A stretch of DNA of 64,000 bases from Zea mays (lineage: Eukaryota > Streptophyta > Magnoliopsida > Poales > Poaceae), in the NCBI RefSeq assembly GCF_902167145.1, contig NW_023367389.1, positions 45,952 to 109,951 of the forward strand, given 5' to 3'. The notes under the pieces are model-generated. The model was not told where the DNA came from. It saw nothing but the letters and a program-made list of their open reading frames with translations, and ran no database searches. This document shows, in pieces, positions 14,844 through 24,204 of this stretch. Both the position numbers and the translations under genes were made by a program. Position 1 is the first letter of the stretch. Every line of letters begins with the position of its first letter.

Positions 14844-14848
14844 ATGGT
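14844..14848. repeat. Target site duplication of the Sirevirus composite, left
   Basis: The five bases ATGGT precede the first LTR and are repeated at 39235-39239 directly after the third LTR. Together they rebuild the normal satellite reading GAAATGGTCTCC across the insertion. The pair proves that the outermost LTR ends came from one integration event. Confidence 0.92.
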
Positions 14849-15049
14849 TGAAAGGGAATTAGGCTTACACCTAGTTCCTATATAATTTTGGTGGTTGAAT
14901 TGCCCAACACAAACAATTGGACTGACTAGTTTTGCTCTAGATTATATGTTCTACAGGTGCCAAAGGTTCATCTATAACCATACTAAATCGACTGTCCGAA
15001 ATACCGTAGATTATTCCGGACAGGAGAAGCTTTTTGGAAAAACAGGCAA

Positions 15050-15450
15050 AGCGCGGACTGTCCGGGCCCTTGCGGCGGACCGTCCGCGACACAAGGATGT
15101 CACTCGGCCAGAACCAATGCAAAAATCGAAGTCTACACTATGGACTGTCCGGAGGAAAAGCAAAGACCATCCGAGCCCTTGCGCGGACCGTCCGGCCTCT
15201 GGCGCGGACCGTCCGGTAGGTGAGAAACCGAAAAACCCGAAGGTGACGGGTTCGGAGAAATGAATTATAGCGGGTTCGCGGACCGTCCGGGCCAGGATCG
15301 CGGACCGTCCGCGACTGGGTCTGTCTGACATCTAACAACGCATTAAATGCAATATAGCCGTTGATATAGCCGTTACTACTGACCGTTGCATTTTCAGCCG
15401 TTGATCTACTGGGGCGGACCGTCCGGACCTGGCACGCGGACCGTCCGCGC
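15050..15450 (+). promoter_or_regulatory. CGGACCGTCCG palindrome cluster upstream of the LTR promoter
   Basis: Seven exact copies of the 11-bp palindrome CGGACCGTCCG start at 15076, 15184, 15205, 15279, 15301, 15415 and 15437, with degenerate forms such as CGGACTGTCCG near 15054. All lie upstream of the TATA box. Similar clusters are in LTR 2 and LTR 3. Repeated palindromes of this kind are known in Sirevirus LTRs. A role as protein binding sites or as a methylated CpG island is inference. Confidence 0.75.
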
Positions 15451-15489
15451 TCAGCAGAATGGAGCAACGGCTAGGAAGTGGTTGGTGGC

Positions 15490-15497
15490 TATAAATA
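15490..15497 (+). promoter_or_regulatory. TATA box of LTR 1
   Basis: TATAAATA in the context GGTGGCTATAAATACAACC, about 600 bp before the LTR end. The identical context occurs at 23558 and 38636 in the other LTRs. Confidence 0.75.
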
Positions 15498-16091
15498 CAA
15501 CCCCAACCACCTCCATTCACTTCATCCAAGCATTCCAACCTTCAACATTCAATACAAGAGCTAGCATTCCATTCCAAGACACATTCAAAGCCTCCATCTC
15601 TCCAAGTTTCACAATTGAGAAAAGAGATCATTAGTGATTACTGACTTGAGAGAGAAAGTGATCCGTGTGTTATTCGTCGCTCTTGTCGCTTGGCCTTTTT
15701 GCAATCGTGCTTTCTTGATTCTTTCATTACGATCAAGCACTCACTTGTAATCGAGGAAAGAGGCACCAATTGTGTGGTGGCCCTTGTGGGAACTTTGTGT
15801 TCCAAGTGATTGAGAAGAGAAAGCTCACTCGATCCGTGGGATCGTTTGAGAGAGGGAAGGGTTGAAAGAGACCCGGCCTTTGTGGCCTCCTCAACGGGGA
15901 GTAGGTTTGCAAGAACCGAACCTCGGTAAAACAAATCCGCGTGTCACACTCTTCATTTGCTTGCGATTTGTTTTCCACCCTCTCTCGCGGACTCGTTTCT
16001 TTATTACTAACGCTAACCCGGCTTGTAGTTGTGTTTATATTTGTAAATTTCAGTTTTGCCCTATTCACCCCCCCTCTAGGCGACTTTCAAT

Positions 16092-16103
16092 TGGTATCAA
16101 AGC
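16092..16103 (+). promoter_or_regulatory. Primer binding site, copy 1
   Basis: TGGTATCAAAGC begins two bases after the LTR end. It matches the complement of the initiator methionine tRNA 3' end (TGGTATCAGAGC) except for one base. This is the usual primer for plant copia elements. Confidence 0.85.
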
Positions 16104-16137
16104 TCGGTGCTTCATTAGAGCCTAACCGCTCGAAGTG

Positions 16138-18828
16138 ATGTCGGGAGATCACGCCAAGAAGGAGATGGAGACCAGCGAAAAGCCCACTACAAGCCACGGG
16201 AGCACTTCATCGAAAGAGTCCCGCACCAAAAGGAGGGAGAAGAAGAAGAGCTCCTCCAACAAAGGGAAGGAGAAGAAATCTTCTTCTCACCACAAAGAGA
16301 AGAAGGAAAAATCTTCTTCCCACAAGCCGCATCGAAGCGGGGACAAGCAAAAGAGGATGAGGAAAGTGGTCTACTACAAGACCGACACTTCATCAACATC
16401 AACCTCCGACTCCGATGCGCCCTCCGTAACTTCTAAACGCCAAGAGCGTAAGAAGTTTAGTAAGACCCCCCTACACTATTCTCGCATTTCTAAACATGCA
16501 CCTCTACTTTCCGTCCCATTAGGCAAACCACCAACTTTTGATGGTGAAGATTATGCTAGGTGGAGTGATTTAATGAGATTTCATCTAACCTCACTCCACA
16601 AAAGTATATGGGATGTTGTTGAGTTTGGTGCACAGGTACCGTCAGTAGGGGATAAAGACTATGACGAGGATGAGGTGGCCCAAATCGAGCACTTCAACTC
16701 TCAAGCGACAACAATACTCCTCGCCTCTTTGAGTAGAGAGGAGTATAACAAAGTTCAAGGGTTGAAGAGCGCCAAGGAGGTTTGGGATGTGCTCAAAACC
16801 ACACACGAGGGAGACGAGCTCACCAAGATCACCAAGCGGGAAACGATCGAGGGGGAGCTCGGTCGGTTCCGGCTTCGCAAAGGGGAGGAGCCACAACATA
16901 TGTACAACCGGCTCAAGACCTTGGTGAACCAAGTGCGCAACCTCGGGAGCGTAAAGTGGGATGACCACGAGGTGGTTAAGGTTGTTCTAAGATCTCTTAT
17001 TTTCCTTAACCCTACTCAAGTTCAATTAATTCATGGTAATCGTAGATATACTAAAATGACCCCCGAGGAAGTTATCGGGCATTTTGTAAGTTTTGAGTGC
17101 ATGGTCGAAGGCTCAAGGAAGATCAACGAGCTTGATGATCCATCTACATCCGAAGCTCAACCCGTCGCATTCAAAGCGACGGAAGAAAAGAAGGAGGAGT
17201 CTACACCAAATCGACAACCAATAGACGCCTCCAAGCTTGACAATGAAGAAATGGCGCTAGTCATCAAGAGCTTCCGCCAAATCCTCAAACAGAGGAGGGG
17301 GAAAGACTACAAGTCCCGCTCCAAGAAGGTTTGCTACAAATGTGGTAAGCCCGGTCATTTTATTGCTAAATGTACTATATCAAGTGACAGTGACCGAGGC
17401 AACGACAAGAAAGGGAGAAGAAAGGAGAAGAAGAGGTACTACAAGAAGAAGGGCGGAGATGCCCATGTTTGTCGGGAGTGGGATTCCGACGAAAGCTCAA
17501 GCGACTCCTCCGACGACGAGGACGCCGCCAACATCGCCGTCACCAAGGGACTTCTCTTCCCAAACGTCGGCCACAAGTGCCTCATGGCAAAGGACGGCAA
17601 AAAGAAGGTAAAATCCAAATCATTCACTAAATATGAGTCTTCTAGTGATGATAATGCTAGTGATGAGGAGGATAACTTGCGCTCTTTTTTTGCCAACCTC
17701 AACATGCAACAAAAAGAAAAACTTAATGAATTGATTAGTGCCATTCATGAAAAGTATGATCTCTTGGACACCCAAGAGGACTTCCTTATTAAAGAAAATA
17801 AGAAGCATGTTAAGGTTAAAAACGCTTATGCTCTAGAAGTAGAAAAATGTGAAAAATTATCTAGTGAGCTAAGCACTTGCCGTGAGATGATTGACAACCT
17901 TAGGAATGAAAATGCTAGTTTAAATAAGGTTGATTCACATGTTTGCAATGTTTCAATTCCCAATCCTAGAGATAATAATGATGATTTGCTTGCTAGGATT
18001 GATGAATTAAACATTTCCCTTGCTAGCCTTAGAGATGAAAATAAAAAATTGCTTGCTAAGGCTAAAGATTTTGATGTTTGCAAAATTACAATTTCCGATC
18101 TTAGAGATAAGAATGATATACTTCATGCTAAGATTGTTGAACTTAATTCTTGCAAACCCTCTACATCTACCATTGAGCATGTCACTATTTGCACTAGATG
18201 TAGAGATATTGATGTAGATGCTATTCATGATCACATGATTTTAATTAAACAACAAAATGATCATATAGCTAAATTAGATGCTAAAATTGCCGAGCACAAC
18301 CTAGAAAATGAGAAATTTAAATTTGCTCGTAGCATGCTTTATAATGGGAGACGCCCTGGCATCAAGGATGGCATTGGCTTCCAAAGGGGAGACAATGTCA
18401 AACTTAATGCCCCTCCTAAAAGATTGTCCAATTTTGTTAAGGGCAAGGCTCCCATGCCTCAGGATAACGAGGGTTACATTTTATACCCTGCCGGTTATCC
18501 CGAGGACAAAATTAGAAAAATTCATTCTAGGAAGTCTCACTCTGGTTCTAACCATGCTTTTATGTATAAGAGTGAGACATCTAGCTCTAGGCAACCAACC
18601 CGTGCTAGGTTGTCTAGAAAGAAAACTCCTAGTGCATCAAATGATCAAAACATTTCCTTTAAAACTTTTGATGCATCTTATGTTTTAACTAACAAATCCG
18701 GCAAGGTAGTTGCCAAATATGTTGGGGGCAAGCACAAGGGGTCAAAGACTTGTGTTTGGGTACCCAAAGTTCTTGTGTCTAATGCCAAAGGACCCAAAAC
18801 CATTTGGGTACCTAAAGTCAAGAACTAA
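16138..18828 (+). CDS. gag: Sirevirus Gag, copy 1 (intact frame)
   Basis: 896 residues if the ATG at 16138 is used, 34 bp after the primer site. Gag forms the cytoplasmic virus-like particle and packages element RNA. Residues up to about 100 are rich in Lys, Ser and Glu. A copia-type Gag domain follows, about residues 125-320, starting near [17 protein letters not shown] zinc knuckle of form CX2CX4HX4C is at residues 399-412 ([14 protein letters not shown]), followed by an acidic serine-rich stretch and a long heptad-like coiled-coil region from about residue 510 to 720. The long C-terminal extension is typical of Sirevirus Gag. The frame ends with TAA at 18826 and overlaps the pol frame by 119 bp. 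Copy 2 has the same layout but a stop at codon 177. Confidence 0.9.
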   Translation: MSGDHAKKEMETSEKPTTSHGSTSSKESRTKRREKKKSSSNKGKEKKSSSHHKEKKEKSSSHKPHRSGDKQKRMRKVVYYKTDTSSTSTSDSDAPSVTSKRQERKKFSKTPLHYSRISKHAPLLSVPLGKPPTFDGEDYARWSDLMRFHLTSLHKSIWDVVEFGAQVPSVGDKDYDEDEVAQIEHFNSQATTILLASLSREEYNKVQGLKSAKEVWDVLKTTHEGDELTKITKRETIEGELGRFRLRKGEEPQHMYNRLKTLVNQVRNLGSVKWDDHEVVKVVLRSLIFLNPTQVQLIHGNRRYTKMTPEEVIGHFVSFECMVEGSRKINELDDPSTSEAQPVAFKATEEKKEESTPNRQPIDASKLDNEEMALVIKSFRQILKQRRGKDYKSRSKKVCYKCGKPGHFIAKCTISSDSDRGNDKKGRRKEKKRYYKKKGGDAHVCREWDSDESSSDSSDDEDAANIAVTKGLLFPNVGHKCLMAKDGKKKVKSKSFTKYESSSDDNASDEEDNLRSFFANLNMQQKEKLNELISAIHEKYDLLDTQEDFLIKENKKHVKVKNAYALEVEKCEKLSSELSTCREMIDNLRNENASLNKVDSHVCNVSIPNPRDNNDDLLARIDELNISLASLRDENKKLLAKAKDFDVCKITISDLRDKNDILHAKIVELNSCKPSTSTIEHVTICTRCRDIDVDAIHDHMILIKQQNDHIAKLDAKIAEHNLENEKFKFARSMLYNGRRPGIKDGIGFQRGDNVKLNAPPKRLSNFVKGKAPMPQDNEGYILYPAGYPEDKIRKIHSRKSHSGSNHAFMYKSETSSSRQPTRARLSRKKTPSASNDQNISFKTFDASYVLTNKSGKVVAKYVGGKHKGSKTCVWVPKVLVSNAKGPKTIWVPKVKN

Positions 18829-21800
18829 ACTTGTTTTGTACGTTTATGCATCCGGGGGCTCAAGTTGGATACTCGACAGCGGGTGCACGAACCACATGAC
18901 AGGGGAGAAGAAAATGTTCTCCTCCTATGAGAAAAACCAAGATCCCCAACGAGCTATCACATTCGGGGATGGAAATCAAGGTTTGGTCAAAGGTTTGGGT
19001 AAAATTGCTATATCTCCGGACCATTCCATTTCCAATGTTTTTCTTGTTGATTCCTTAGATTACAACTTGCTTTCTGTTTCCCAATTATGTCAAATGGGCT
19101 ACAACTGTCTATTCACTGATATAGGTGTCACTGTCTTTAGAAGAAGTGATGATTCAATAGCATTTAAGGGAGTGTTAGAGGGTCAGCTATACTTGGTAGA
19201 TTTTGATAGAGCTGAACTCGACACTTGCTTAATTGCTAAGACTAACATGGGTTGGCTCTGGCACCGCCGACTAGCTCATGTTGGGATGAAGAATCTTCAT
19301 AAGCTTCTAAAGGGAGAACACATTTTAGGACTAACAAATGTTCATTTTGAGAAAGACAGGATTTGTAGCGCATGCCAAGCAGGAAAGCAAGTTGGCTCTC
19401 ATCATCCGCATAAGAACATAATGACGACCGACAGGCCACTGGAGCTCCTGCACATGGATCTATTCGGCCCAATAGCCTACATAAGCATCGGCGGGAGTAA
19501 GTACTGTCTAGTTATTGTGGATGATTATTCTCGCTTCACTTGGGTATTCTTTTTACAGGAAAAATCTCAAACCCAAGAAACCTTAAAGGGATTCTTGAGA
19601 CGGGCTCAAAATGAGTTCGGCTTAAGGATCAAGAAAATTAGAAGCGACAACGGGACGAAGTTCAAGAACTCTCAAATCGAAGGCTTCCTTGAGGAGGAGG
19701 GAATCAAGCATGAGTTCTCTTCTCCCTACACACCTCAACAAAATGGTGTAGTGGAGAGGAAGAATAGAACTCTATTGGACATGGCAAGGACCATGCTTGA
19801 TGAGTACAAGACTTCGGATCGGTTTTGGGCCGAGGCGGTCAACACCGCTTGCTACACCATCAACCGGTTATATCTTCACCGAATCCTCAAGAAGACATCG
19901 TATGAACTCCTAACCGGTAAAAAGCCCAACATTTCATATTTTAGAGTCTTTGGTAGCAAATGCTTTATTCTAGTTAAAAGAGGTAGAAAATCTAAATTTG
20001 CTCCTAAGACTGTAGAAGGCTTTTTACTTGGTTATGACTCAAACACAAGGGCATATAGGGTCTTTAACAAGTCCACCGGACTAGTTGAAGTCTCATGTGA
20101 CGTTGTGTTTGATGAAACTAACGGCTCTCAAGTAGAGCATGTTGATCTTGATGAGATAGGTGATGACGAGGCTCCGTGCATCGCGTTAAGGAACATGTCC
20201 ATCGGGGATGTGTGTCCTAAGGAATCCAAAGAGCCTCCAAACACACAAGATCAACCATCCTCCTCCACGCAAGCATCTCCACCAACTCAAAATGAGGATG
20301 AAGCTCAAGTTGATGAAGTAGAAGATCAAGCAAATGAGCCACCTCAAGATGATGGCAATGATCAAGGGGGAGATGCAAATGAGGAAGACAAGGAGGATGA
20401 AGAGCAAAGGCCGCCACACCCAAGAGTCCACCAAGCAATCCAACGGGATCACCCCGTCGACACCATCCTCGGCGACATTCATAAGGGGGTAACCACTAGA
20501 TCTCGTGTTGCACACTTTTGCGAACATTACTCGTTTGTTTCCTCTATTGAGACACACAGGGTAGAGGAAGCACTTCAAGATTCGGATTGGGTGGTGGCAA
20601 TGCAAGAGGAACTCAACAACTTCACTAGGAATGAGGTATGGCATTTAGTTCCACGTCCTAACCAAAATGTTGTAGGAACCAAATGGGTCTTCCGCAACAA
20701 GCAAGATGAGCATGGTGTGGTGACGAGGAACAAAGCTCGACTTGTGGCCAAGGGATACTCCCAAGTCGAAGGTTTGGATTTCGGTGAAACCTATGCACCC
20801 GTAGCTAGGCTTGAGTCAATTCGAATATTATTGGCCTATGCTACTTACCATGGCTTTAAGCTTTATCAAATGGACGTGAAAAGTGCCTTCCTCAATGGAC
20901 CAATCAAGGAAGAGGTCTATGTTGAGCAACCTCCCGGCTTTGAAGACAATGAGTATCCTAACCATGTTTATAAGCTCTCTAAGGCGCTTTATGGGCTCAA
21001 GCAAGCCCCAAGAGCATGGTATGAATGCCTTAGAGATTTCCTTATTGCAAATGGCTTCAAAGTCGGAAAGGCCGATCCCACACTCTTTACTAAAACTCTT
21101 GAAAATGACTTGTTTGTATGCCAAATTTATGTTGATGATATTATATTTGGGTCTACTAATGAGTCTACATGTGAAGAGTTTAGTAGGATCATGACACAGA
21201 AGTTCGAGATGTCTATGATGGGGGAGTTGAAGTATTTTCTAGGATTCCAAGTCAAACAACTCCAAGAGGGCACCTTCATCAGCCGAACGAAGTACACTCA
21301 AGACATTCTAACCAAGTTTGGGATGAAGGATGCCAAACCCATCAAGACACCCATGGGAACTAATGGGCATCTCGACCTCGACACGGGAGGTAAGTTCGTG
21401 GATCAAAAGGTATACCTGTCGATGATAGGTTCTTTACTCTATTTATGTGCATCTCGACCGGATATTATGCTTTCCGTATGCATGTGTGCAAGATTCCAAG
21501 CCGACCCTAAGGAAGCTCACCTTACGGCCGTAAAACGAATCTTGAGATATTTGGCTTATACTCCTAAGTTTGGGCTTTGGTATCCTTGGGGATCCACATT
21601 TGATTTGATTGGTTATTCGGATGCCGATTGGGCGGGGTGTAAAATCAATAGGAAGAGCACATCGGGGACTTGCCAGTTCTTGGGAAGATCCTTGGTGTCT
21701 TGGGCTTCAAAGAAGCAAAATTCGGTCGCTCTTTCCACCGCCGAAGCCGAGTATATTGCCGCAGGCCATTGTTGTGCGCAATTGCTTTGGATGAGGCAAA

Positions 21801-22024
21801 CCCTGCGGGACTACGGTTACAAATTAACCAAAGTTCCTTTGCTATGTGATAATGAGAGTGCAATCAAAATGGCCGACAATCTCGTCGAGCATAGCCGCAC
21901 TAAACACATAGCCATTCGGTATCACTTTTTGAGGGATCACCAACAAAAGGGAGATATCGAGATTTCTTACATTAATACTAAAGATCAATTAGCCGATATC
22001 TTTACCAAGCCTCTTGATGAATAA
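18710..22024 (+). CDS. pol: Sirevirus Pol, copy 1 (C-terminus truncated)
   Basis: Open frame of 1105 codons with its stop, +1 relative to gag, open from just after a TAG at 18707 and without a convincing start of its own. It is probably made by frameshifting from Gag or by an undefined route. Numbering from 18710: protease motif DSG at residues 56-58; integrase zinc region (WHRRLAH to CSACQAGK) about 180-225; integrase catalytic D250, D313 and E349, a DD35E spacing; reverse transcriptase D722 in the [12 protein letters not shown] block and YVDD with D809-D810; RNase H D971 (SDADW), then AEAEY and CDNESA blocks. A CAA-to-TAA change at 22022 removes 20 residues present in copy 2. The lost tail lies beyond the RNase H catalytic blocks. 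The integrase DNGTEF block reads DNGTKF here; that residue is not one of the catalytic three. Confidence 0.9.
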   Translation: MPNMLGASTRGQRLVFGYPKFLCLMPKDPKPFGYLKSRTKLVLYVYASGGSSWILDSGCTNHMTGEKKMFSSYEKNQDPQRAITFGDGNQGLVKGLGKIAISPDHSISNVFLVDSLDYNLLSVSQLCQMGYNCLFTDIGVTVFRRSDDSIAFKGVLEGQLYLVDFDRAELDTCLIAKTNMGWLWHRRLAHVGMKNLHKLLKGEHILGLTNVHFEKDRICSACQAGKQVGSHHPHKNIMTTDRPLELLHMDLFGPIAYISIGGSKYCLVIVDDYSRFTWVFFLQEKSQTQETLKGFLRRAQNEFGLRIKKIRSDNGTKFKNSQIEGFLEEEGIKHEFSSPYTPQQNGVVERKNRTLLDMARTMLDEYKTSDRFWAEAVNTACYTINRLYLHRILKKTSYELLTGKKPNISYFRVFGSKCFILVKRGRKSKFAPKTVEGFLLGYDSNTRAYRVFNKSTGLVEVSCDVVFDETNGSQVEHVDLDEIGDDEAPCIALRNMSIGDVCPKESKEPPNTQDQPSSSTQASPPTQNEDEAQVDEVEDQANEPPQDDGNDQGGDANEEDKEDEEQRPPHPRVHQAIQRDHPVDTILGDIHKGVTTRSRVAHFCEHYSFVSSIETHRVEEALQDSDWVVAMQEELNNFTRNEVWHLVPRPNQNVVGTKWVFRNKQDEHGVVTRNKARLVAKGYSQVEGLDFGETYAPVARLESIRILLAYATYHGFKLYQMDVKSAFLNGPIKEEVYVEQPPGFEDNEYPNHVYKLSKALYGLKQAPRAWYECLRDFLIANGFKVGKADPTLFTKTLENDLFVCQIYVDDIIFGSTNESTCEEFSRIMTQKFEMSMMGELKYFLGFQVKQLQEGTFISRTKYTQDILTKFGMKDAKPIKTPMGTNGHLDLDTGGKFVDQKVYLSMIGSLLYLCASRPDIMLSVCMCARFQADPKEAHLTAVKRILRYLAYTPKFGLWYPWGSTFDLIGYSDADWAGCKINRKSTSGTCQFLGRSLVSWASKKQNSVALSTAEAEYIAAGHCCAQLLWMRQTLRDYGYKLTKVPLLCDNESAIKMADNLVEHSRTKHIAIRYHFLRDHQQKGDIEISYINTKDQLADIFTKPLDE

Positions 22025-22916
22025 TCTTTTAACAAACTTAGGCATGAGCTCAATATTCTTGATTCGCGCAATTTCTTTTGCTAGCTTGCACATATAGCTC
22101 ATTTTATATACCTTTGATCATGTCTCTTTCATATGCTATGACTAATGTGTTTTCAAGTCTATTTCAAACCAAGTCATAGGTGTATTGAAAGGGAATTGGA
22201 GTCTTCGGCGAAGACAAAGGCTTCCACTACGTAACTCATCCTTCGCCGTCGCTCCAAGCAACTCTCCGTTCAAGGGGGAGAAAACTTGAGCACCAAGCAA
22301 AAGGACTTCGTCTTTGGTATAATCTTAACTCATTTATTTATGACCAAAGGGGAAGAAAGCACTTCGAGGGCTCTAATGATTCCGTTTTTGGCGATTCATG
22401 CCAAAGGGGGAGAAAGTAAGAGCCCAAAGCAAAAGGACCGCACCACCACCAATTTCAAAAACATAACTTAAGTGTTGAATATTTTCAATTGGTATCCTAT
22501 TGTGTTCAAAAGGGGGAGAAAGTAGTATTTCAAAATGATACATCAAAACCCTCTTGAACACTAAGAGGAGAATCTCATTTAGGGGGAGTTTTGTTTAGTC
22601 AAAGGAAAAGCATTTGAAACAGGGGGAGAAAATTTCAAATCTTGAAAATGCTTCTCAAAATCTTATTCATTTGCCTTTGACTATTTGCAAAAGAACTTTG
22701 AAAAGATTTACAAAAGATTTTGCAAAAACAAAACATGTGGTGCAAGCGTGGTCCAAAATGTTAAAAATGAAGAAACAATCCATGCATATCTTGTAAGCAT
22801 TTATATTGGCTCAATTCCAAGCAACCTTTGCACTTACATTATGCAAACTAGTTCAATTATGCACTTCTACATTTGCTTTGGTTTGTGTTGGCATCAATCA
22901 CCAAAAAGGGGGAGAT
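22025..22916 (+). promoter_or_regulatory. Multiple polypurine tracts between pol and LTR 2
   Basis: No gene is seen here. Seven purine runs of the form (A)nGGGGGAGA are spread over the segment: about 22272, 22345 (degenerate, GGGGAAG), 22402, 22508, 22581, 22621 and the last at 22903-22915 directly before LTR 2. The last is the functional position for plus-strand priming. Multiplied polypurine tracts are a known Sirevirus hallmark; what the extra copies do is not settled. Codons lost by the early pol stop occupy the first 60 or so bases. Confidence 0.8.
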
Positions 22917-24156
22917 TGAAAGGGAATTAGGCTTACACCTAGTTCCTATATAATTTTGGTGGTTGAATTGCCCAACACAAACAATTGGACTGACTAGTTT
23001 TGCTCTAGATTATATGTTCTACAGGTGCCAAAGGTTCATCTATAACCATACTAAATCGACTGTCCGAAATACCGTAGATTATTCCGGACAGGAGAAGCTT
23101 TTTGGAAAAACAGGCCAAGCGCGGACTGTCCGGGCCCTTGCGGTGGACCGTCCGCGACACAAGGATGTCACTCGGCCAGAACCAATGCAAAAATCGAAGT
23201 CTACACTATGGACTGTCCGGAGGAAAAGCAAAGACCGTCCGAGCCCTTGCGCGGACCGTCCGGCCTCTGGCGCGGACCGTCCGGTAGGTGAGAAACCGAA
23301 AAACCCGAAGGTGACGGGTTCGGAGAAATGAATTATAGCGGGTTCGTGGACCGTCCGGGCCAGGATCGCGGACCGTCCGCGACTGGGTCTGTCTGACATC
23401 TGACAACGCATTAAATGCAATATAACCGTTGATATAGCCGTTACTGCTGACCGTTGCATTTTCAGCCGTTGATCTACTGGGGCGGACCGTCCGGACCTGG
23501 CACGCGGACCGTCCGCGCTCAGCAGAATGGAGCAACGGCTAGGAAGTGGTTGGTGGCTATAAATACAACCCCAACCACCTCCATTCACTTCATCCAAGCA
23601 TTCCAACCTTCAACATTCAATACAAGAGCTAGCATTCCATTCCAAGACACATTCAAAGCCTCCATCTCTCCAAGTTTCACGATTGAGAAAAGAGATCATT
23701 AGTGATTAGTGACTTGAGAGAGAAAGTGATCCGTGTGTTATTAGTCGCTCTTGTCGCTTGGCCTTTTTGCAATCGTGCTTTCTTGATTCTTTCATTACGA
23801 TCAAGCACTCACTTGTAATCGAGACAAGAGGCACCAATTGTGTGGTGGCCCTTGTGGGAACTTTGTGTTCCAAGTGATTGAGAAGAGAAAGCTCACTCGA
23901 TCCGTGGGATCGTTTGAGAGAGGGAAGGGTTGAAAGAGACCCGGCCTTTGTGGCCTCCTCAACGGGGAGTAGGTTTGCAAGAACCGAACCTCGGTAAAAC
24001 AAATCCGCGTGTCACACTCTTCATTTGCTTGCGATTTGTTTTCCACCCTCTCTCGTGGACTCGTTTCTTTATTACTAACGCTAACCCGGCTTGTAGTTGT
24101 GTTTATATTTGTAAATTTCAGTTTCGCCCTATTCACCCCCCTCTAGGCGACTTTCA
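22917..24156 (+). repeat. Sirevirus LTR 2 (shared middle LTR)
   Basis: 1240 bp, TG to CA. It is the 3' LTR of copy 1 and the 5' LTR of copy 2: the polypurine tract ends at 22915 and a primer site starts at 24159. No target duplication flanks it. It has its own TATA box at 23558-23565 and the CGGACCGTCCG cluster. Differences from LTR 1 and LTR 3 are roughly a dozen each by eye. Confidence 0.93.
23558..23565 (+). promoter_or_regulatory. TATA box of LTR 2
   Basis: TATAAATA in the same context as in LTR 1. In this middle LTR it could in principle drive transcription of copy 2. Confidence 0.7.
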
Positions 24157-24158
24157 AT

Positions 24159-24170
24159 TGGTATCAAAGC
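24159..24170 (+). promoter_or_regulatory. Primer binding site, copy 2
   Basis: TGGTATCAAAGC, identical to the copy 1 site and equally placed two bases after the LTR end. Confidence 0.85.
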
Positions 24171-24204
24171 TCGGTGCTTCATTAGAGCCTAACCGCTCGA
24201 AGTG

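Larger units (their letters stand above)
1..14848 (+). repeat. knob180 satellite array, left block
   Basis: Head-to-tail copies of a 180-bp unit, roughly 80 unit equivalents, all in one orientation apart from a short inverted piece near 1.95 kb. Landmarks recur in fixed order in every unit: GGCCACACAACCCCCATTTT, GAAAATAGCCATGAACGACC, AAGGCTAACACCTACGG, GAAATGGTCTCCACCAG, GGAAACATATGTGGGGTGAG. I recognise this as the maize 180-bp knob repeat, a heterochromatic satellite tied to cytological knobs and, with the Ab10 chromosome, to neocentromere activity and meiotic drive (known for the family, not shown here). Units differ by scattered substitutions, small truncations and partial duplications. 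The block ends cleanly at the Sirevirus insertion, and the same unit resumes beyond it at 39240. Confidence 0.95.
14849..16089 (+). repeat. Sirevirus LTR 1
   Basis: 1241 bp from TGAAAGGG to GACTTTCA. It carries a cluster of CGGACCGTCCG palindromes, a TATA box at 15490 and about 590 bp of transcribed leader before the primer site. By eye it differs from LTR 2 and LTR 3 at roughly a dozen positions each, about one percent, including one extra C in the C-run near its end. Confidence 0.93.

Noticed and set aside
1..14848. Long open frames with a 60-residue repeated protein in the knob array
   Set aside because: They exist on both strands, arise from the 180-bp period, lack any gene context, and are broken by random stops and indels. 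They are satellite, not genes.
15138..15538. Overlapping Arg/Pro-rich frames in the Sirevirus LTRs
   Set aside because: They are produced by the GC-rich CGGACCGTCCG repeats and appear in several frames at once.
22917..24156. Middle LTR as a solo LTR or a separate nested insertion
   Set aside because: It has no flanking target duplication, and its borders are a polypurine tract and a primer site in the right order for a shared LTR.
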